NCBI GenBank assembly: GCA_963815785.1
Contig: CAWFHZ010000007.1
Location: 1 to 64,000, forward strand
Length of the DNA: 64,000 nucleotides
From: DATFVA01 sp963815785
GTDB taxonomy: Bacteria; Bacteroidota; Ignavibacteria; Ignavibacteriales; Ignavibacteriaceae
Direction of reading: 5' to 3'
The notes under the pieces are model-generated. The model was not told where the DNA came from and made no database searches. It worked only from the letters and a program-made list of their open reading frames with translations. Shown piece by piece: positions 25,563 through 34,746 of the stretch (positions within the stretch are counted from its first letter, which is position 1; every line of letters begins with the position of its first letter). A program made the translations under genes and the position numbers.

Positions 25563-26133
25563 AAGATTTGATTCCCACTTGTTTATCCGTCCAAATAGCG
25601 ATATTAGCACTATTGTTTATATATTTCTTTTCTAATTCTTTTCAAAAAAATCATCAATAGGATTCTATCAACATAATTATTTCCGGAGATTCTTCGTGGG
25701 TTCCCTATAGTGGCTTAATTTGTAGCATCTCCCCAGATATCTTAGTATTTATAGTATGTAAATTAGATTAAATTAACTCAACAAACAATACAATTATTAT
25801 TGTTACCCTTCAAGTTCTTTGCCGGTCAAGCCTTATTTTATTTAGTCCTGATGTTTACCCTGTTTTTTTATCTTATCTGCCTCTGGAGGAATAAACAGTT
25901 CCGCCCTATATTACCCTTGTTACCGGGATTTTTATTTTAATTGTTGTTTCTGTCAAATAATTATAAAAATTCAGATCAATGATTTTTCTCTACTCCCAGA
26001 GTGACAGAATTTTATGGTTTAGTTACTGTCTAACATTGATCTACCTTGTTATTCAAGTTTATAGTGGTATATAATATTGACAAAAGCAAGTATTAATTAA
26101 GATGCTAAATACGTAAGATAAGTAGATGAAAAT
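25563..26133. other. Intergenic stretch without recognisable features
   Basis: The 571 bp between the divergent TPR array and the small TPR gene hold no credible open frame, RNA or repeat. They presumably contain the promoters of both units. Confidence 0.5.
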
Positions 26134-26427
26134 ATGAAGAAACTCAGCCCCTTGAAAATTTCAGTAGAACAGTTGATACTGAATAAAGTTGATAAACTCT
26201 TTTATAATACTGAAGGAATAAAGAACGCCGATAGGGGCAGGTACAAAGAGGCAGCAGAATATTTTACAAAAGCAATTGATTTAGCACCTGAAGATTCCCT
26301 GTCTTATTTTAATAGGGCGACAGTAAAAATAAATTTGGGTAATATTTGGGATGCATGGCTAGATTTTGCTTTGTCAGAAAACTGTCAACTTGACAGCGGC
26401 CGCGTAACTGAATCAGGAAGCAATTAA
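26134..26427 (+). CDS. Small TPR protein, 97 aa
   Basis: A cytoplasmic-looking protein with no signal peptide and one to two TPR motifs (GIKNADRGRYKEAAEYFTKA and IDLAPEDSLSYFNRA). The repeat family mediates protein-protein contacts. The product ends abruptly after the second helix pair (LDSGRVTESGSN), so it may be a truncated relic of a longer TPR protein. It stands alone between the TPR array and the convergent KaiC-like gene. The function is unknown. Confidence 0.6.
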   Translation: MKKLSPLKISVEQLILNKVDKLFYNTEGIKNADRGRYKEAAEYFTKAIDLAPEDSLSYFNRATVKINLGNIWDAWLDFALSENCQLDSGRVTESGSN

Positions 26428-26524
26428 TATAAATCAAATGTGGTATAATACCTCAATTATGTTCGGAGGATGTTATTACTTAAATATAAATCAGGGGACA
26501 AAAAAAATATTTTACTTTATTAAG

Positions 26525-28249
26525 CTACACCAAAGTTTTTTTTATATACTTATCTGCTTTTCTGCTCTCTGCCATTTTTTTCTGATTTTCTGAGAACTTT
26601 TTAGTAGCTGCTTTTTCCATTTCGATAAGTTTGAGAGCTTCTGATTCTTCTGTTTTAAATTTAGATTTTAATAACACAATCTGGGCTTCTGTTGCAGCTC
26701 GCTTAAGCTCTATTTCAGATTGCTTACGTTCAATTTCTTGTTTACGTGATAATTGTTGAGCATCATTTTGTGTTTCTTGCGTTAATCGGGCCGAACCTGT
26801 CAGTACACCTTCAGGACCAATATATACATCAAGAAGTTCAATTCCATGATCTGTAAGTATAAATTCACGGATTTGGTTTGAATGATCCATTCCGCGTGAT
26901 TTAAGAATATATAATCCTCTGTTACGTTCACCGCCTATTTCAATATCGCGCAAAAGTAACCAGGTATCTATTAATGATGATATTGCCATATCTGTAAGTT
27001 CCGTGGTAGCACCTGAATTAGTAAGACTAGCGAAAAATGCTGTAATGTTTCTCATCTTTAAAAAATCTACAAGACGAAGCAGCATAATTTTAACTTCAGT
27101 TTGGTTTCCTCCTATAACAAATGCATCAATAGGATCAAGTATTACAACTTGCGGATCAACCTCATTAATCAATTTGATAGAAGTTGTTAAATGATGTTCC
27201 AATCCATGCAGTGTTGGGCGGGTTGCGTGAAAGGATAGTAAACCTTTTTTTACCCAGGGATCTAAATTAATCCCTATGGAAGACATATTGCGCATAAACT
27301 GACTTGGTGATTCTTCAAAAGCAAAATACAAAACACGCTCTCCGCGTTTACAAGCTGCTTCAACAAATTGTGCTGCAAGGCTTGTTTTGCCGGTACCTGC
27401 GGTTCCCGAAACAAGCACAGTACTGCCGCGAAAATATCCTTTGCCAGATAGCATTGTATCAAGACGAGGAATACCGGAGGAAATTCTTTCTCTCGAAGCA
27501 ATATGTTTCAATCCAAGCGAAGTGACAGGTAGAACAGAAAATCCATCTTCATCAATTAAGAAAGGATATTCATTAGTGCCGTGTGTTGAGCCACGATATT
27601 TAACAATGCGTAATCTTCTTATGGAAGACTGATCGCTAACACGGTGATCCAGCAGAATAACACAATCAGAAACATATTCTTCCAAACCCTGACGTGTTAA
27701 CGTACCATCACCTTTTTCACCAGTGACAATTGTTGTAACGCCTTTCTTTTTCAACCAGCCAAATAGGCGTCGCAATTCTGTGCGCACAATTGTATCATTG
27801 GGCAGTTCTGAAAAGAGCGATTCAATAGTATCAAGCACAACACGTTTAGCGTTAATACTTTCGATTGCACGATGGATACGTACAAACAATCCTTTTAAAT
27901 CATATTCACCACTTTGTTCAATTTCACCACGTTCAACACGAATGTGTTCAAGCCATATCATTCTTTTTGCAACTAGATTATTCAAATCAAATCCCAACGA
28001 GGCAACATTTGCAGTAAGTTCTTTTTGGGTTTCTTCGAATGAAATAAATACTCCCGGTTCTTTGTAAAGAGTTGCACCTCGTACAAGAAATTCCATTGCA
28101 AAAAGTGTTTTACCGCATCCCGCACCTCCGCATAATAGGGTTGGTCTGCCTTTTGGTAATCCGCCGCCTGTAATTTCATCAAATCCTTGAATACTTGTTG
28201 GAGATTTTGGGAGGGTTTTTCTTTGAAATTTTGTTTTTCTTTTTTTCAT
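26525..28249 (-). CDS. KaiC-like double-domain ATPase
   Basis: The 574-residue product has two RecA-like KaiC domains. Domain I has Walker A GGAGCGKT at residues 41-48 and catalytic EE at 72-73. Domain II has Walker A SGTAGTGKT and FEES. At the position of the cyanobacterial autophosphorylation pair Ser431/Thr432 the protein has Ser424-Ser425 (AISSLIDT), so phosphorylation is possible. An unusual C-terminal extension of about 85 residues (QETQNDAQQLSRKQEIERKQ and onward) is a predicted coiled coil. No kaiA, kaiB or histidine kinase gene is nearby, so this is a KaiC homologue of unknown signalling role, not evidence of a clock. Confidence 0.88.
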   Translation of the reverse strand: MKKRKTKFQRKTLPKSPTSIQGFDEITGGGLPKGRPTLLCGGAGCGKTLFAMEFLVRGATLYKEPGVFISFEETQKELTANVASLGFDLNNLVAKRMIWLEHIRVERGEIEQSGEYDLKGLFVRIHRAIESINAKRVVLDTIESLFSELPNDTIVRTELRRLFGWLKKKGVTTIVTGEKGDGTLTRQGLEEYVSDCVILLDHRVSDQSSIRRLRIVKYRGSTHGTNEYPFLIDEDGFSVLPVTSLGLKHIASRERISSGIPRLDTMLSGKGYFRGSTVLVSGTAGTGKTSLAAQFVEAACKRGERVLYFAFEESPSQFMRNMSSIGINLDPWVKKGLLSFHATRPTLHGLEHHLTTSIKLINEVDPQVVILDPIDAFVIGGNQTEVKIMLLRLVDFLKMRNITAFFASLTNSGATTELTDMAISSLIDTWLLLRDIEIGGERNRGLYILKSRGMDHSNQIREFILTDHGIELLDVYIGPEGVLTGSARLTQETQNDAQQLSRKQEIERKQSEIELKRAATEAQIVLLKSKFKTEESEALKLIEMEKAATKKFSENQKKMAESRKADKYIKKTLV

Positions 28250-28613
28250 AAGCTCTTATCTACTAATTAGTTGATTAATTTATAAATTAAAACGTCAACA
28301 ATTATCAACAAAACTGTTTTATATATTCTATCTCAAGATGACAACAAATTATAGATAAAACTATAATCCGAAAAAATAGATCAAAAGGATGAAAAAGGAA
28401 TTAAATCTTCTAAGCGGTTTTTTGAATATAATTGAATCTCTTTTGGGGGGCAGATCACTGAATTCTACAGTATTTTTAAATTCTTTGGAATTATAATTTG
28501 CCGTTATGATGATCAGTTGATTAAATAATATTTTAATTGTTTTGACGTTGTTAAATAGATATATTTTCTGTGCTTTTGTCAAAATATTTATTAAACAAAC
28601 CAGGAGTTGATAT
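28250..28613. other. Divergent intergenic region between the KaiC-like and metallopeptidase genes
   Basis: These 364 AT-rich bases separate two divergently read genes and must carry both promoters. The word AACGTCAA occurs at about 28289 and, inverted, near 28540. No gene or RNA is recognisable. Confidence 0.4.
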
Positions 28614-31221
28614 ATGGACTATTATTTTCCATTCAACCAAAAGTCCACCTCCGAATTTCATAACATTCTTCGATTCAAATTCAAAATTACTTTTTTATTA
28701 ATTATTTTATTCCTGTCGGCAAATCTGTATGCCGGATCAAAAGATTTCTGGAGCGATGTGCAGGAAACTTCTCTTCATAGTTCAGGCATAAGATATATAA
28801 TCCCTCTCAGGTACAGAACTCTCGAACTAAATTTAGGATCAATGAAAACTCTTTTGGATAGTGCACCTATTGAAGCACAGGTTCCATCTCAGTCTCACGG
28901 AGTTGAAATTTCCCTTCCCATGCCTGATGGTTCATACCAGAGATTTTCTATTTGGAATTCATCTGTGATGGCTCCTGAACTTGCTATAAAATTCCCGGGT
29001 ATAAAAACTTTTGTTGGAAGAGGTATTGATAATACTGATTCACATATCAGGCTTGATTACACAATACAAGGTTTCCATGCAATGATTCTTTCTTCAACAG
29101 GTTCAGTTTTTATTGATCCATACAGCCTTGGAGATGATCATTATTATATTTCATATTATAAGAAAGATTTCGTTCCGCTTCCCGGGAATGATTTTGTTGA
29201 AACAGATGTATTGGGAACAGATTTTCCTGAAGCAAAACATATAGCTGAATTGGTTGCTCAGGGATTTGATTATCGCACCGGGGAACAATTAAGAACCTAC
29301 AGACTTGCTTGTGCTGCCACCGGAGAATATACTGCTTTCTTTGGCGGAACTGTCGCACAGGGTATGGCCGCAATTGTTACGGCAATTAATCGTGTAACTG
29401 GTGTATATGAGCTTGAAGTGTCAGTTAGGATGGTACTTGTTGCAAATAATGACCTTATAGTTTATACAGATCCCAATACGGACCCATATACAAATAATAA
29501 CGGCAGTACAATGCTTGGACAGAACCAGGCGAATCTTGATGCAGTAATTGGTTCAGCTAATTATGACATTGGCCATGTTTTTAGTACTGGCGGCGGCGGC
29601 GTAGCTTATCTAGGTGTTATCTGTAATCCCAATTACAAAGCTCAGGGAGTTACCGGGTTACCCCAGCCTATCGGTGATCCATTTTATATAGATTATGTCG
29701 CTCACGAAATGGGGCATCAGTATGGAGGTAATCATACTTTTAATGGAAATGCCGGTTCTTGTTCGGGTGGTAACCGGAATGCTTCAACTGCATATGAACC
29801 TGGAAGCGGATCGACCATTATGGCTTATGCCGGGATCTGTGCACCACAGGATTTACAAACTCACAGCGATGCATATTTTCACGGAATAAGTATTGATGAA
29901 ATAGTTGCTTATACTCAAAACGGTTCCGGAAATTCTTGTGCAGTAATTACAAATACAGGAAATAATCCTCCGACAGTGGATGCAGGCACGGGAGGATATA
30001 CTTTGCCGGTCAGCACCCCATTTTCTTTAACCGGTTCGGGAAGTGATGTAGATGGCGATACACTTTTATTCTGCTGGGAGGAGTTTGATCTTGGTCCTGC
30101 CGGTGCTCCTAATTCTCCAAGCGGAAACGCACCGATTTTCAGAAGTTTCACACCAACTATAAGCCCGACAAGAATTTTTCCTAAGATATCTGATTTAGTT
30201 AATAACACCCAGACGATTGGGGAGATTCTTCCAACTTACTCACGTAACTTAACTTTCAGATTAACAGCCCGCGATTATAATCCTGCAGGCGGCGGTACAG
30301 CGAAAGATCAGATCAGTATGTCTGTTGTTAATTCAGCCGGACCTTTCCTTGTAACTTCGCCTAACACAAATGTATCATGGCAGGGTAACTCTCTGCAGAC
30401 AGTAACCTGGGATGTTGCAAACACCAGTATTGCACCGGTTAATTGCCAGATAGTGAATATTTTACTTTCTACCGACGGCGGTATCAGTTTTTCTGTAACA
30501 TTGATTTCCGGTACAGCTAATGATGGCTCTGAAGAAATAAATCTTCCTAACCTACCAACAACAACTGCAAGAATAAAAGTTGAAGCTGCCGACAATGTAT
30601 TCTTTGATATTTCAAACACGAATTTCACAATAACTGATAATCCATGTACCCGTTGAATTTACTTCTTTCTCAGCAGTTATGGATAAGAGAATTGTTACTT
30701 TAAAATGGATTACTGCAACAGAAACAAATAACTCGGGATTTGAAATCGAAAGATGTGTTGGTAATAATTCTTTCAGCAAAATCGGATTTGTGGAAGGACA
30801 CGGTACTACTACAGAACCATCTGTATACTCCTTTCCTGATAACCAGGTTTCTACCGGAAATTATTCATACAGATTAAAACAATTGGATCAGGATGGAACT
30901 TTCCATTATTCTAATATCATAGAAGTTAATATTGATGTACCACAGCATTTTTCACTCGATCAGAACTATCCAAACCCATTCAATCCTTCAACGATGATCA
31001 GATTTGAACTTCCTGTTGACGCAAATGTTACCCTTGAGTTATATAATGATCTCGGACAAAAAGTTGATGATATTGTAAAAGGAAATTTCAGTACAGGTCT
31101 TCATAATGTTAATTATAATGCCGTAAAGATTTCTAACGGAATTTACTTTTATAAACTTACAGCCAAAGGAATCGATGGCTCAGTAAACCAGGCAGTCAGA
31201 AAAATGGTGTTGTTGAAATAA
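28614..31221 (+). pseudogene. T9SS-exported reprolysin-like zinc metallopeptidase, frameshifted
   Basis: The signal peptide ends near NLYAG. The catalytic motif HEMGHQYGGNH near residue 362 is the HExxHxxGxxH zinc site of metzincins (M12B-like), and a fold-conserved Met-turn may be MAYAG. The first frame (680 aa) stops at 30656 just after TDNP. The rest, with a linker (VEFTSFSAV, ATETNNSGFEIER) and a T9SS tail (NYPNPFNPSTMIR ... RKMVLLK), continues one frame over to 31221. Removing one T at 30645 restores PVPVEFTSF, matching the sister protein at 18.3-20.0 kb. The gene is therefore probably one reading frame with an indel or sequencing error. CAGGAG precedes the start. Confidence 0.85.
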
Positions 31222-31240
31222 ATCTAAACTTGTGAATAAA

Positions 31241-31278
31241 AAAACCTGCTTCCATTAAAATTAGAGGCAGGTTTTTTA
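31241..31278 (+). terminator. Terminator after the metallopeptidase gene
   Basis: AACCTGC (31243-31249) pairs with GCAGGTT (31267-31273), followed by a T run, 22 bp after the stop codon. Confidence 0.85.
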
Positions 31279-31299
31279 TTTTTAAATGGATAAAATTTT

Positions 31300-31473
31300 C
31301 TATTTCACTACAATCATTCTGTTAACTTTTACAAAATGATTTTTGCTTGCTGCCTATATGGCTTTCATCATATAAAAATATATTTCGCTTAATATAGCTT
31401 CCGGATAAAACTTCACATTATCAATTCCCTGAACATCATGCTGATTAAAAAGAGTTTTAATTTCATTTCCAAG
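31300..31473 (-). pseudogene. Orphan T9SS sorting-domain tail (remnant 2)
   Basis: On the minus strand, 31473 to 31354 reads GNEIKTLFNQHDVQGIDNV and then ILSEIYFYMMKA before a stop. The sequence continues one frame over as KNHFVKVNRMIVVK to a stop at 31300. Together this is an entire sorting-domain end (GxEVxTL ... SGIYFY ... KKMIVVK) with a frameshift and no upstream coding region. It is the relic of a lost T9SS cargo gene. Confidence 0.65.
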
Positions 31474-31475
31474 CA

Positions 31476-31540
31476 CTGGCCTGCCCGCCGAAGGAGGACT
31501 TTTTACTTACCTGTCCGCCTCTGGCGGAGCGTCCGGCTCG
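31476..31540. repeat. REP-like palindrome, copy P2
   Basis: It contains CTTACCTGTCCGCCTCTGGC followed by GGAG, with a perfect CCGCCTCTGGCGG palindrome. An inverted CCGCC/GGAGG pair lies just to the left. Confidence 0.6.
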
Positions 31541-31549
31541 ATTTGTGGG

Positions 31550-32029
31550 TTAGGCAACAGCTATCTGTAATGTTGAAAATATACCTAGCATCACCATAAC
31601 AATCGAAATCAACATCAATAAAATTCTAAATAAGTTTCCTATTTGCCATTCCCTAGATATTCGTCTTAACATATTAGTATCAGGACTTAATGTATTGATA
31701 AAAAGAATCTTATTTCGTGGATAATGAAACCAGTACGTAATGGTATCAGCTATAATTAAAAGAACAAAGGCAGCAACAAACAACCAGCGTACTTGAATTG
31801 AATACCAATAAATAAATACGGTGACTAATAATCCTACCATTGTTACTGGTGAAAGAATTCGAAAATAATTTGCAGGAGTTGTCACTTTCATAAATTGGCG
31901 TAATGTGTTTAGTGATTCAGGTATATTTACACGATAATTTGGATTAATGACAACTGATTCATAGACGCCTCCACCAAGAAGCATTCCTAGACCTATGATG
32001 TCGATTGTCAATAATATTTCTCGTAACAT
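31550..32029 (-). CDS. Integral membrane protein, DUF1772-like
   Basis: A 159-residue protein with four predicted transmembrane helices (LLTIDIIGLGMLLGGGVYES; SPVTMVGLLVTVFIYW; RWLFVAAFVLLIIADTITYW; LFRILLMLISIVMVMLGIFS). The central motif YWFHYPRNKILF resembles the DUF1772 (anthrone-oxygenase-like) family. No catalytic role is claimed. It is followed on the minus strand by a REP-like element rather than a clear terminator, and its upstream neighbour is 140 bp away. Confidence 0.7.
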   Translation of the reverse strand: MLREILLTIDIIGLGMLLGGGVYESVVINPNYRVNIPESLNTLRQFMKVTTPANYFRILSPVTMVGLLVTVFIYWYSIQVRWLFVAAFVLLIIADTITYWFHYPRNKILFINTLSPDTNMLRRISREWQIGNLFRILLMLISIVMVMLGIFSTLQIAVA

Positions 32030-32171
32030 ATATTTTACCTTTCTCTACTTATTACCATATTAATATTTGAGTAGCCTAACGACGTTGCCCGTAAGCCGCA
32101 GCCCAGTTTACCTACCGTAGTTAGGAACAGCAATTTTTCATTAAGCACAACTTCCAATAATTATAGTAAAT

Positions 32172-32363
32172 TTATTTTTTTATATAAGCGTTTAAACCAA
32201 CTACTACAGGTTTTCCATCTATTATACAATCTGTTACCACGTTACCGTGCGTAGTTGCAACAACTAATGTTTTGCCGGATGCACTGGGTGTTGGCTTTTG
32301 TAATTCAATGCTGATGATAAGTTTATCATTTTCTATTTTAACTTCCATATTATTCATCTCCAA
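32172..32363 (-). CDS. Small conserved hypothetical protein, 63 aa
   Basis: The product (MEVKIENDKLIISIELQKPT onward) resembles a widespread family of small soluble beta-rich proteins with PTPSASGKTLVVA in the middle and GKPVVVGLNAYIKK at the end. The function is unknown. Start codons at residue 1 or 5 are possible; GGAGATGAATAATATGG leaves both open. The gene is isolated between REP-like elements, as is typical of accessory small genes here. Confidence 0.7.
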   Translation of the reverse strand: MEMNNMEVKIENDKLIISIELQKPTPSASGKTLVVATTHGNVVTDCIIDGKPVVVGLNAYIKK

Positions 32364-32406
32364 TTATTATTTATGAACTATTTAATTGCACAATTGCCAA
32401 TGACCT

Positions 32407-32444
32407 TTTACTTACCTGTCCGCCTCTGGCTGATTAAAAATGTC
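32407..32444. repeat. REP-like palindrome, copy P3
   Basis: An intergenic copy containing CTTACCTGTCCGCCTCTGGC followed by TGATTAAA. Confidence 0.6.
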
Positions 32445-32466
32445 ATGTTTACAGTATAGAACACTT

Positions 32467-32919
32467 TTATAATGGAACGTAATTATGTTGAGTGAACCGT
32501 TTCCATCCATTTTTATTTTTTGATTCGACTGCCCAGTTAAAACTTCCATCTTCATTTGGCCAGTAAATCATACGTGCAAGACCAGTCGGCATTTCTGCCT
32601 CGAATGCGATTGCTTGCGGATCTATGTCTTTTCCGTCGGCAATTACACCCTCTGATTTCTTACCATCTGATGTGAATGACCAAAACGATAGTTTCCCGTT
32701 CTTGATTCCATAAATCGCAAATTCCTCGTAGACCTTTGCCCCGAATTCCCATCGCGCTACAAGGTGAACATACTTACCATTAAGAATTTGTGTGAATGTT
32801 CGGGTACAAAGAACTTTGCCCATCGGAGATTCAGCCTTGGCTTGCCAGGAACCCAATAATGGTTTTAGAATACCTAGTTTTCCCGAGCCCTTTTTCCAGA
32901 AAGAATCCTTCATTTTCAT
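32467..32919 (-). CDS. DUF1579-like small beta-barrel protein
   Basis: A 150-residue soluble protein with an alternating beta pattern: LGSWQAKAESPMGKV, VARWEFGAKVYEEFAIYG, LSFWSFTSDGKKSEG, WPNEDGSFNWAVESK. It is reminiscent of DUF1579/lipocalin-like proteins, which bind hydrophobic ligands. No signal peptide is visible. GAGGATATAATG supplies a reasonable start. It is a single gene among other small accessory genes; its ligand and role are unknown. Confidence 0.65.
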   Translation of the reverse strand: MKMKDSFWKKGSGKLGILKPLLGSWQAKAESPMGKVLCTRTFTQILNGKYVHLVARWEFGAKVYEEFAIYGIKNGKLSFWSFTSDGKKSEGVIADGKDIDPQAIAFEAEMPTGLARMIYWPNEDGSFNWAVESKNKNGWKRFTQHNYVPL

Positions 32920-33138
32920 TATATCCTCTTTATCGATTTATTCAAGTGTTCGGCAACCTTACTGCGTTACGGTTAATCTGCTGTCCGGAACTGCAATGCA
33001 GAACTTATTAAAAAAATTTTAGAATTTAAATAATACTTTATTAGCGAATACCCTGAGCAATTAAAGTTAGCTTAATAGTAGTTCAAAGTACTTTTTTTTG
33101 AATATTCTCGAACAGGATTTTTATCGTCTATTGATTTT

Positions 33139-33175
33139 CTACTTACCTGTCAGCCTTGGGCTGATTAAAGATGTT
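33139..33175. repeat. REP-like palindrome, copy P4
   Basis: It contains CTTACCTGTCAGCCTTGGGC followed by TGATTAAA; the sequence differs in the loop but the arms still pair (AGCC/GGCT). Confidence 0.6.
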
Positions 33176-33211
33176 ATACCGTTTTTTAAATATAATTGCC
33201 CTTTTTTAATC

Positions 33212-33323
33212 TTACTGATAAAAATCAAAAGCAATTCCTAATCCCACAAATGTACTCTTTTTAACTAAAGAAGATGAAGCATTTAATAATGTTTCAATTA
33301 TTTTATCACTTACATTCTTGCTA
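33212..33323 (-). pseudogene. Possible C-terminal gene remnant
   Basis: The minus strand reads IISKNVSDKIIETLLNASSS then KKSTFVGLGIAFDFYQ before a stop at 33212. There is no start codon. The last residues look like a closing beta strand of an envelope protein. It may be a relic or chance open sequence. Confidence 0.25.
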
Positions 33324-33324
33324 A

Positions 33325-33804
33325 TTATTTTATATCCGGAAGCCGTGTTACATCTTCAATATGGATAAGTTTTAGTTTCCAATTCCCGTCATTTCTTTTA
33401 TTCCATATAAGACTATAAATCCCTCGTTCTTTTAATAAAGGGCCGCCCGGTGGGTTGAGGTCTAGAGTGTAAGTGCCCCCATCATAGGCTAGTTTTCCTC
33501 CAACATCACTTATTAAAGAATGAGTTCTAATATTGCTTAATACTTTTACACCGCCGCTTATCCAGTTTTTCGCTATCTCATTTTTCCCTTTGTGGATTAA
33601 TGAGTCATTCATAACGATTGCGTCCTCTGCGATAGTATTAATTATTGCCGCAGAATCCTTTTGGTTCCATCCTCCGACAAACTCTGCATTAAGTGAGTCC
33701 ACATCAACCGAAGTCTCTTCCAGATTTTCATCCGCATTACTATTATTTTGTTGGTTGCAACTCATCAAGCATAAACTTAAAATTAGAAGTAATAAATATT
33801 TCAT
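33325..33804 (-). CDS. Lipoprotein with SnoaL/DUF4440-like domain
   Basis: A 159-residue product. The ATG at 33804 is chosen over the longer frame to 33879 because AAAGGAG lies just upstream and a lipoprotein signal peptide (MKYLLLLILSLCLMSC, Cys16) begins there. The mature part has the NTF2-like pattern of DUF4440: EFVGGWNQKDSAAIINTIAE, VMNDSLIHKGKNEI, WKLKLIHIEDVT. The pocket may bind a small molecule. It is probably anchored to the inner face of the outer membrane or the periplasmic face of the inner membrane. It is a monocistronic accessory gene. Confidence 0.8.
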   Translation of the reverse strand: MKYLLLLILSLCLMSCNQQNNSNADENLEETSVDVDSLNAEFVGGWNQKDSAAIINTIAEDAIVMNDSLIHKGKNEIAKNWISGGVKVLSNIRTHSLISDVGGKLAYDGGTYTLDLNPPGGPLLKERGIYSLIWNKRNDGNWKLKLIHIEDVTRLPDIK

Positions 33805-33946
33805 AGCATATCTCCTTTTTACATTTACTTTTTTGAAAAAAATGAATAACATATATTTAAATTTTTTAATCTCATTCAAAATACTTTTTATTTTCCAATT
33901 CCTTCCTCTTTAATTAAAGGTATAACTAATAATTATACCGCCAAAT

Positions 33947-33997
33947 ATCTCCGCCAAAGGCGGACAAGTGTATAATCCTCCATCGGCGGACAGGCAT
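33947..33997. repeat. REP-like palindrome, copy P5 (inverted, doubled)
   Basis: It contains TCCGCCAAAGGCGGACAAG and, 25 bp on, ATCGGCGGACAGGC, i.e. two partial copies in the opposite orientation to P1-P4. The surrounding 33805-34746 interval otherwise holds only repeat R copy 2, a sorting-domain relic and the ECF promoter. Confidence 0.55.
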
Positions 33998-34140
33998 TTC
34001 GGCAGTCAGAATGTGATATTCCAATTAAAATTGTATTTAAACCTTATTTTCAAAACCTTTTGCAGCATACCATTCTTGATATATCAAGACTGATTCGTGG
34101 ATAACCATTATCCATTTCTTTGCGGGTCCTTTCCAGAAGC

Positions 34141-34350
34141 ACATCAACAACAATACCCTGTAAAAGCTTAGTTCGTTTTATCTTGAGCTAACTTAATTTA
34201 TTTCGGGTAAACAGGCAATAAAAAACTTTTATTAGAAAAGTTGCCAAATTGAGACGCGATATAAATAGGGTTCCCCTTTTCAGAATATGAAACGGTCCCT
34301 GGGGTAACTCAGGATAAACCTGATCTTGAGGGTACTAGGGTTTACCCCTG
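34141..34350. repeat. Dispersed repeat R, copy 2 (most complete)
   Basis: The left part (atcaacaacaatacc ... aaagcttagt, then aggcaataaaaa ... attagaaaa) matches copy 3 at 44103. The right part from GAGACGCGATATAAATAGGG matches copy 1 at 15235. The hairpin CTCAGGAT/ATCTTGAG (34308-34315 with 34323-34330) inside CCCT/AGGG is kept in both copies although the bases differ. Confidence 0.65.
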
Positions 34351-34427
34351 CCTTGTGATGGTAAAAGAGTTCTTCCCATTAACAATCCTCTTGCCCGGTC
34401 TTTTATTTCTAATTGTTGCTTCTATTA

Positions 34428-34586
34428 AAAATTTACAATGTCTTATCGCAGGAAGTAGCTGCAGTAGTTGATGGTTATCGGGAAGCCGGAAAACATATGG
34501 TAGCATTTGATACTGGCAGATTATATTTCCATACAATTAATGCAGGGAGGTTTATAGAAATGAAGAAAATGATTTTGCTTTGGTAG
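34428..34586 (+). pseudogene. Orphan T9SS sorting-domain tail (remnant 3)
   Basis: An open stretch of 52 codons (KIYNVLSQEVAAVVDGYREA ... FIEMKKMILLW) without a start is the end of a T9SS sorting domain. Residues equivalent to LxSGV are missing between GRL and YFH. Its DNA is close to the equivalent part of the propeller gene at 19.87 kb, so it derives from a paralogue. Confidence 0.7.
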
Positions 34587-34676
34587 ATGATTTGAGGTTT
34601 AAGAATCACTGTTAGTAGAAAAGTTATTACCGCCTTATATGTTGTGTAAGTTAGAAGATTTTGTAACAATAAACTA

Positions 34677-34705
34677 TTGACAAGCCTCCATTAATCCCCT
34701 ATTTT
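34677..34705 (+). promoter_or_regulatory. Candidate promoter of the ECF sigma gene
   Basis: TTGACA (34677-34682), a 17-bp spacer and TATTTT (34700-34705) lie 42 bp before the start codon. The same boxes, spacing and flanks recur at 40818-40846, which supports a functional role. Confidence 0.55.
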
Positions 34706-34746
34706 CAAATGTGAATTCAACTTTTATAAACGAGATATAAAATTAA

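Noticed and set aside
26525..28249. A circadian clock locus
   Set aside because: Only a KaiC-like protein is present; neither KaiA nor KaiB nor a clock output kinase lies nearby, and double KaiC-domain proteins are common outside clocks.
28361..28582. A 73-residue minus-strand ORF in the KaiC/metallopeptidase gap
   Set aside because: Very AT-rich, no ribosome binding site, no recognisable motif; more likely promoter sequence.
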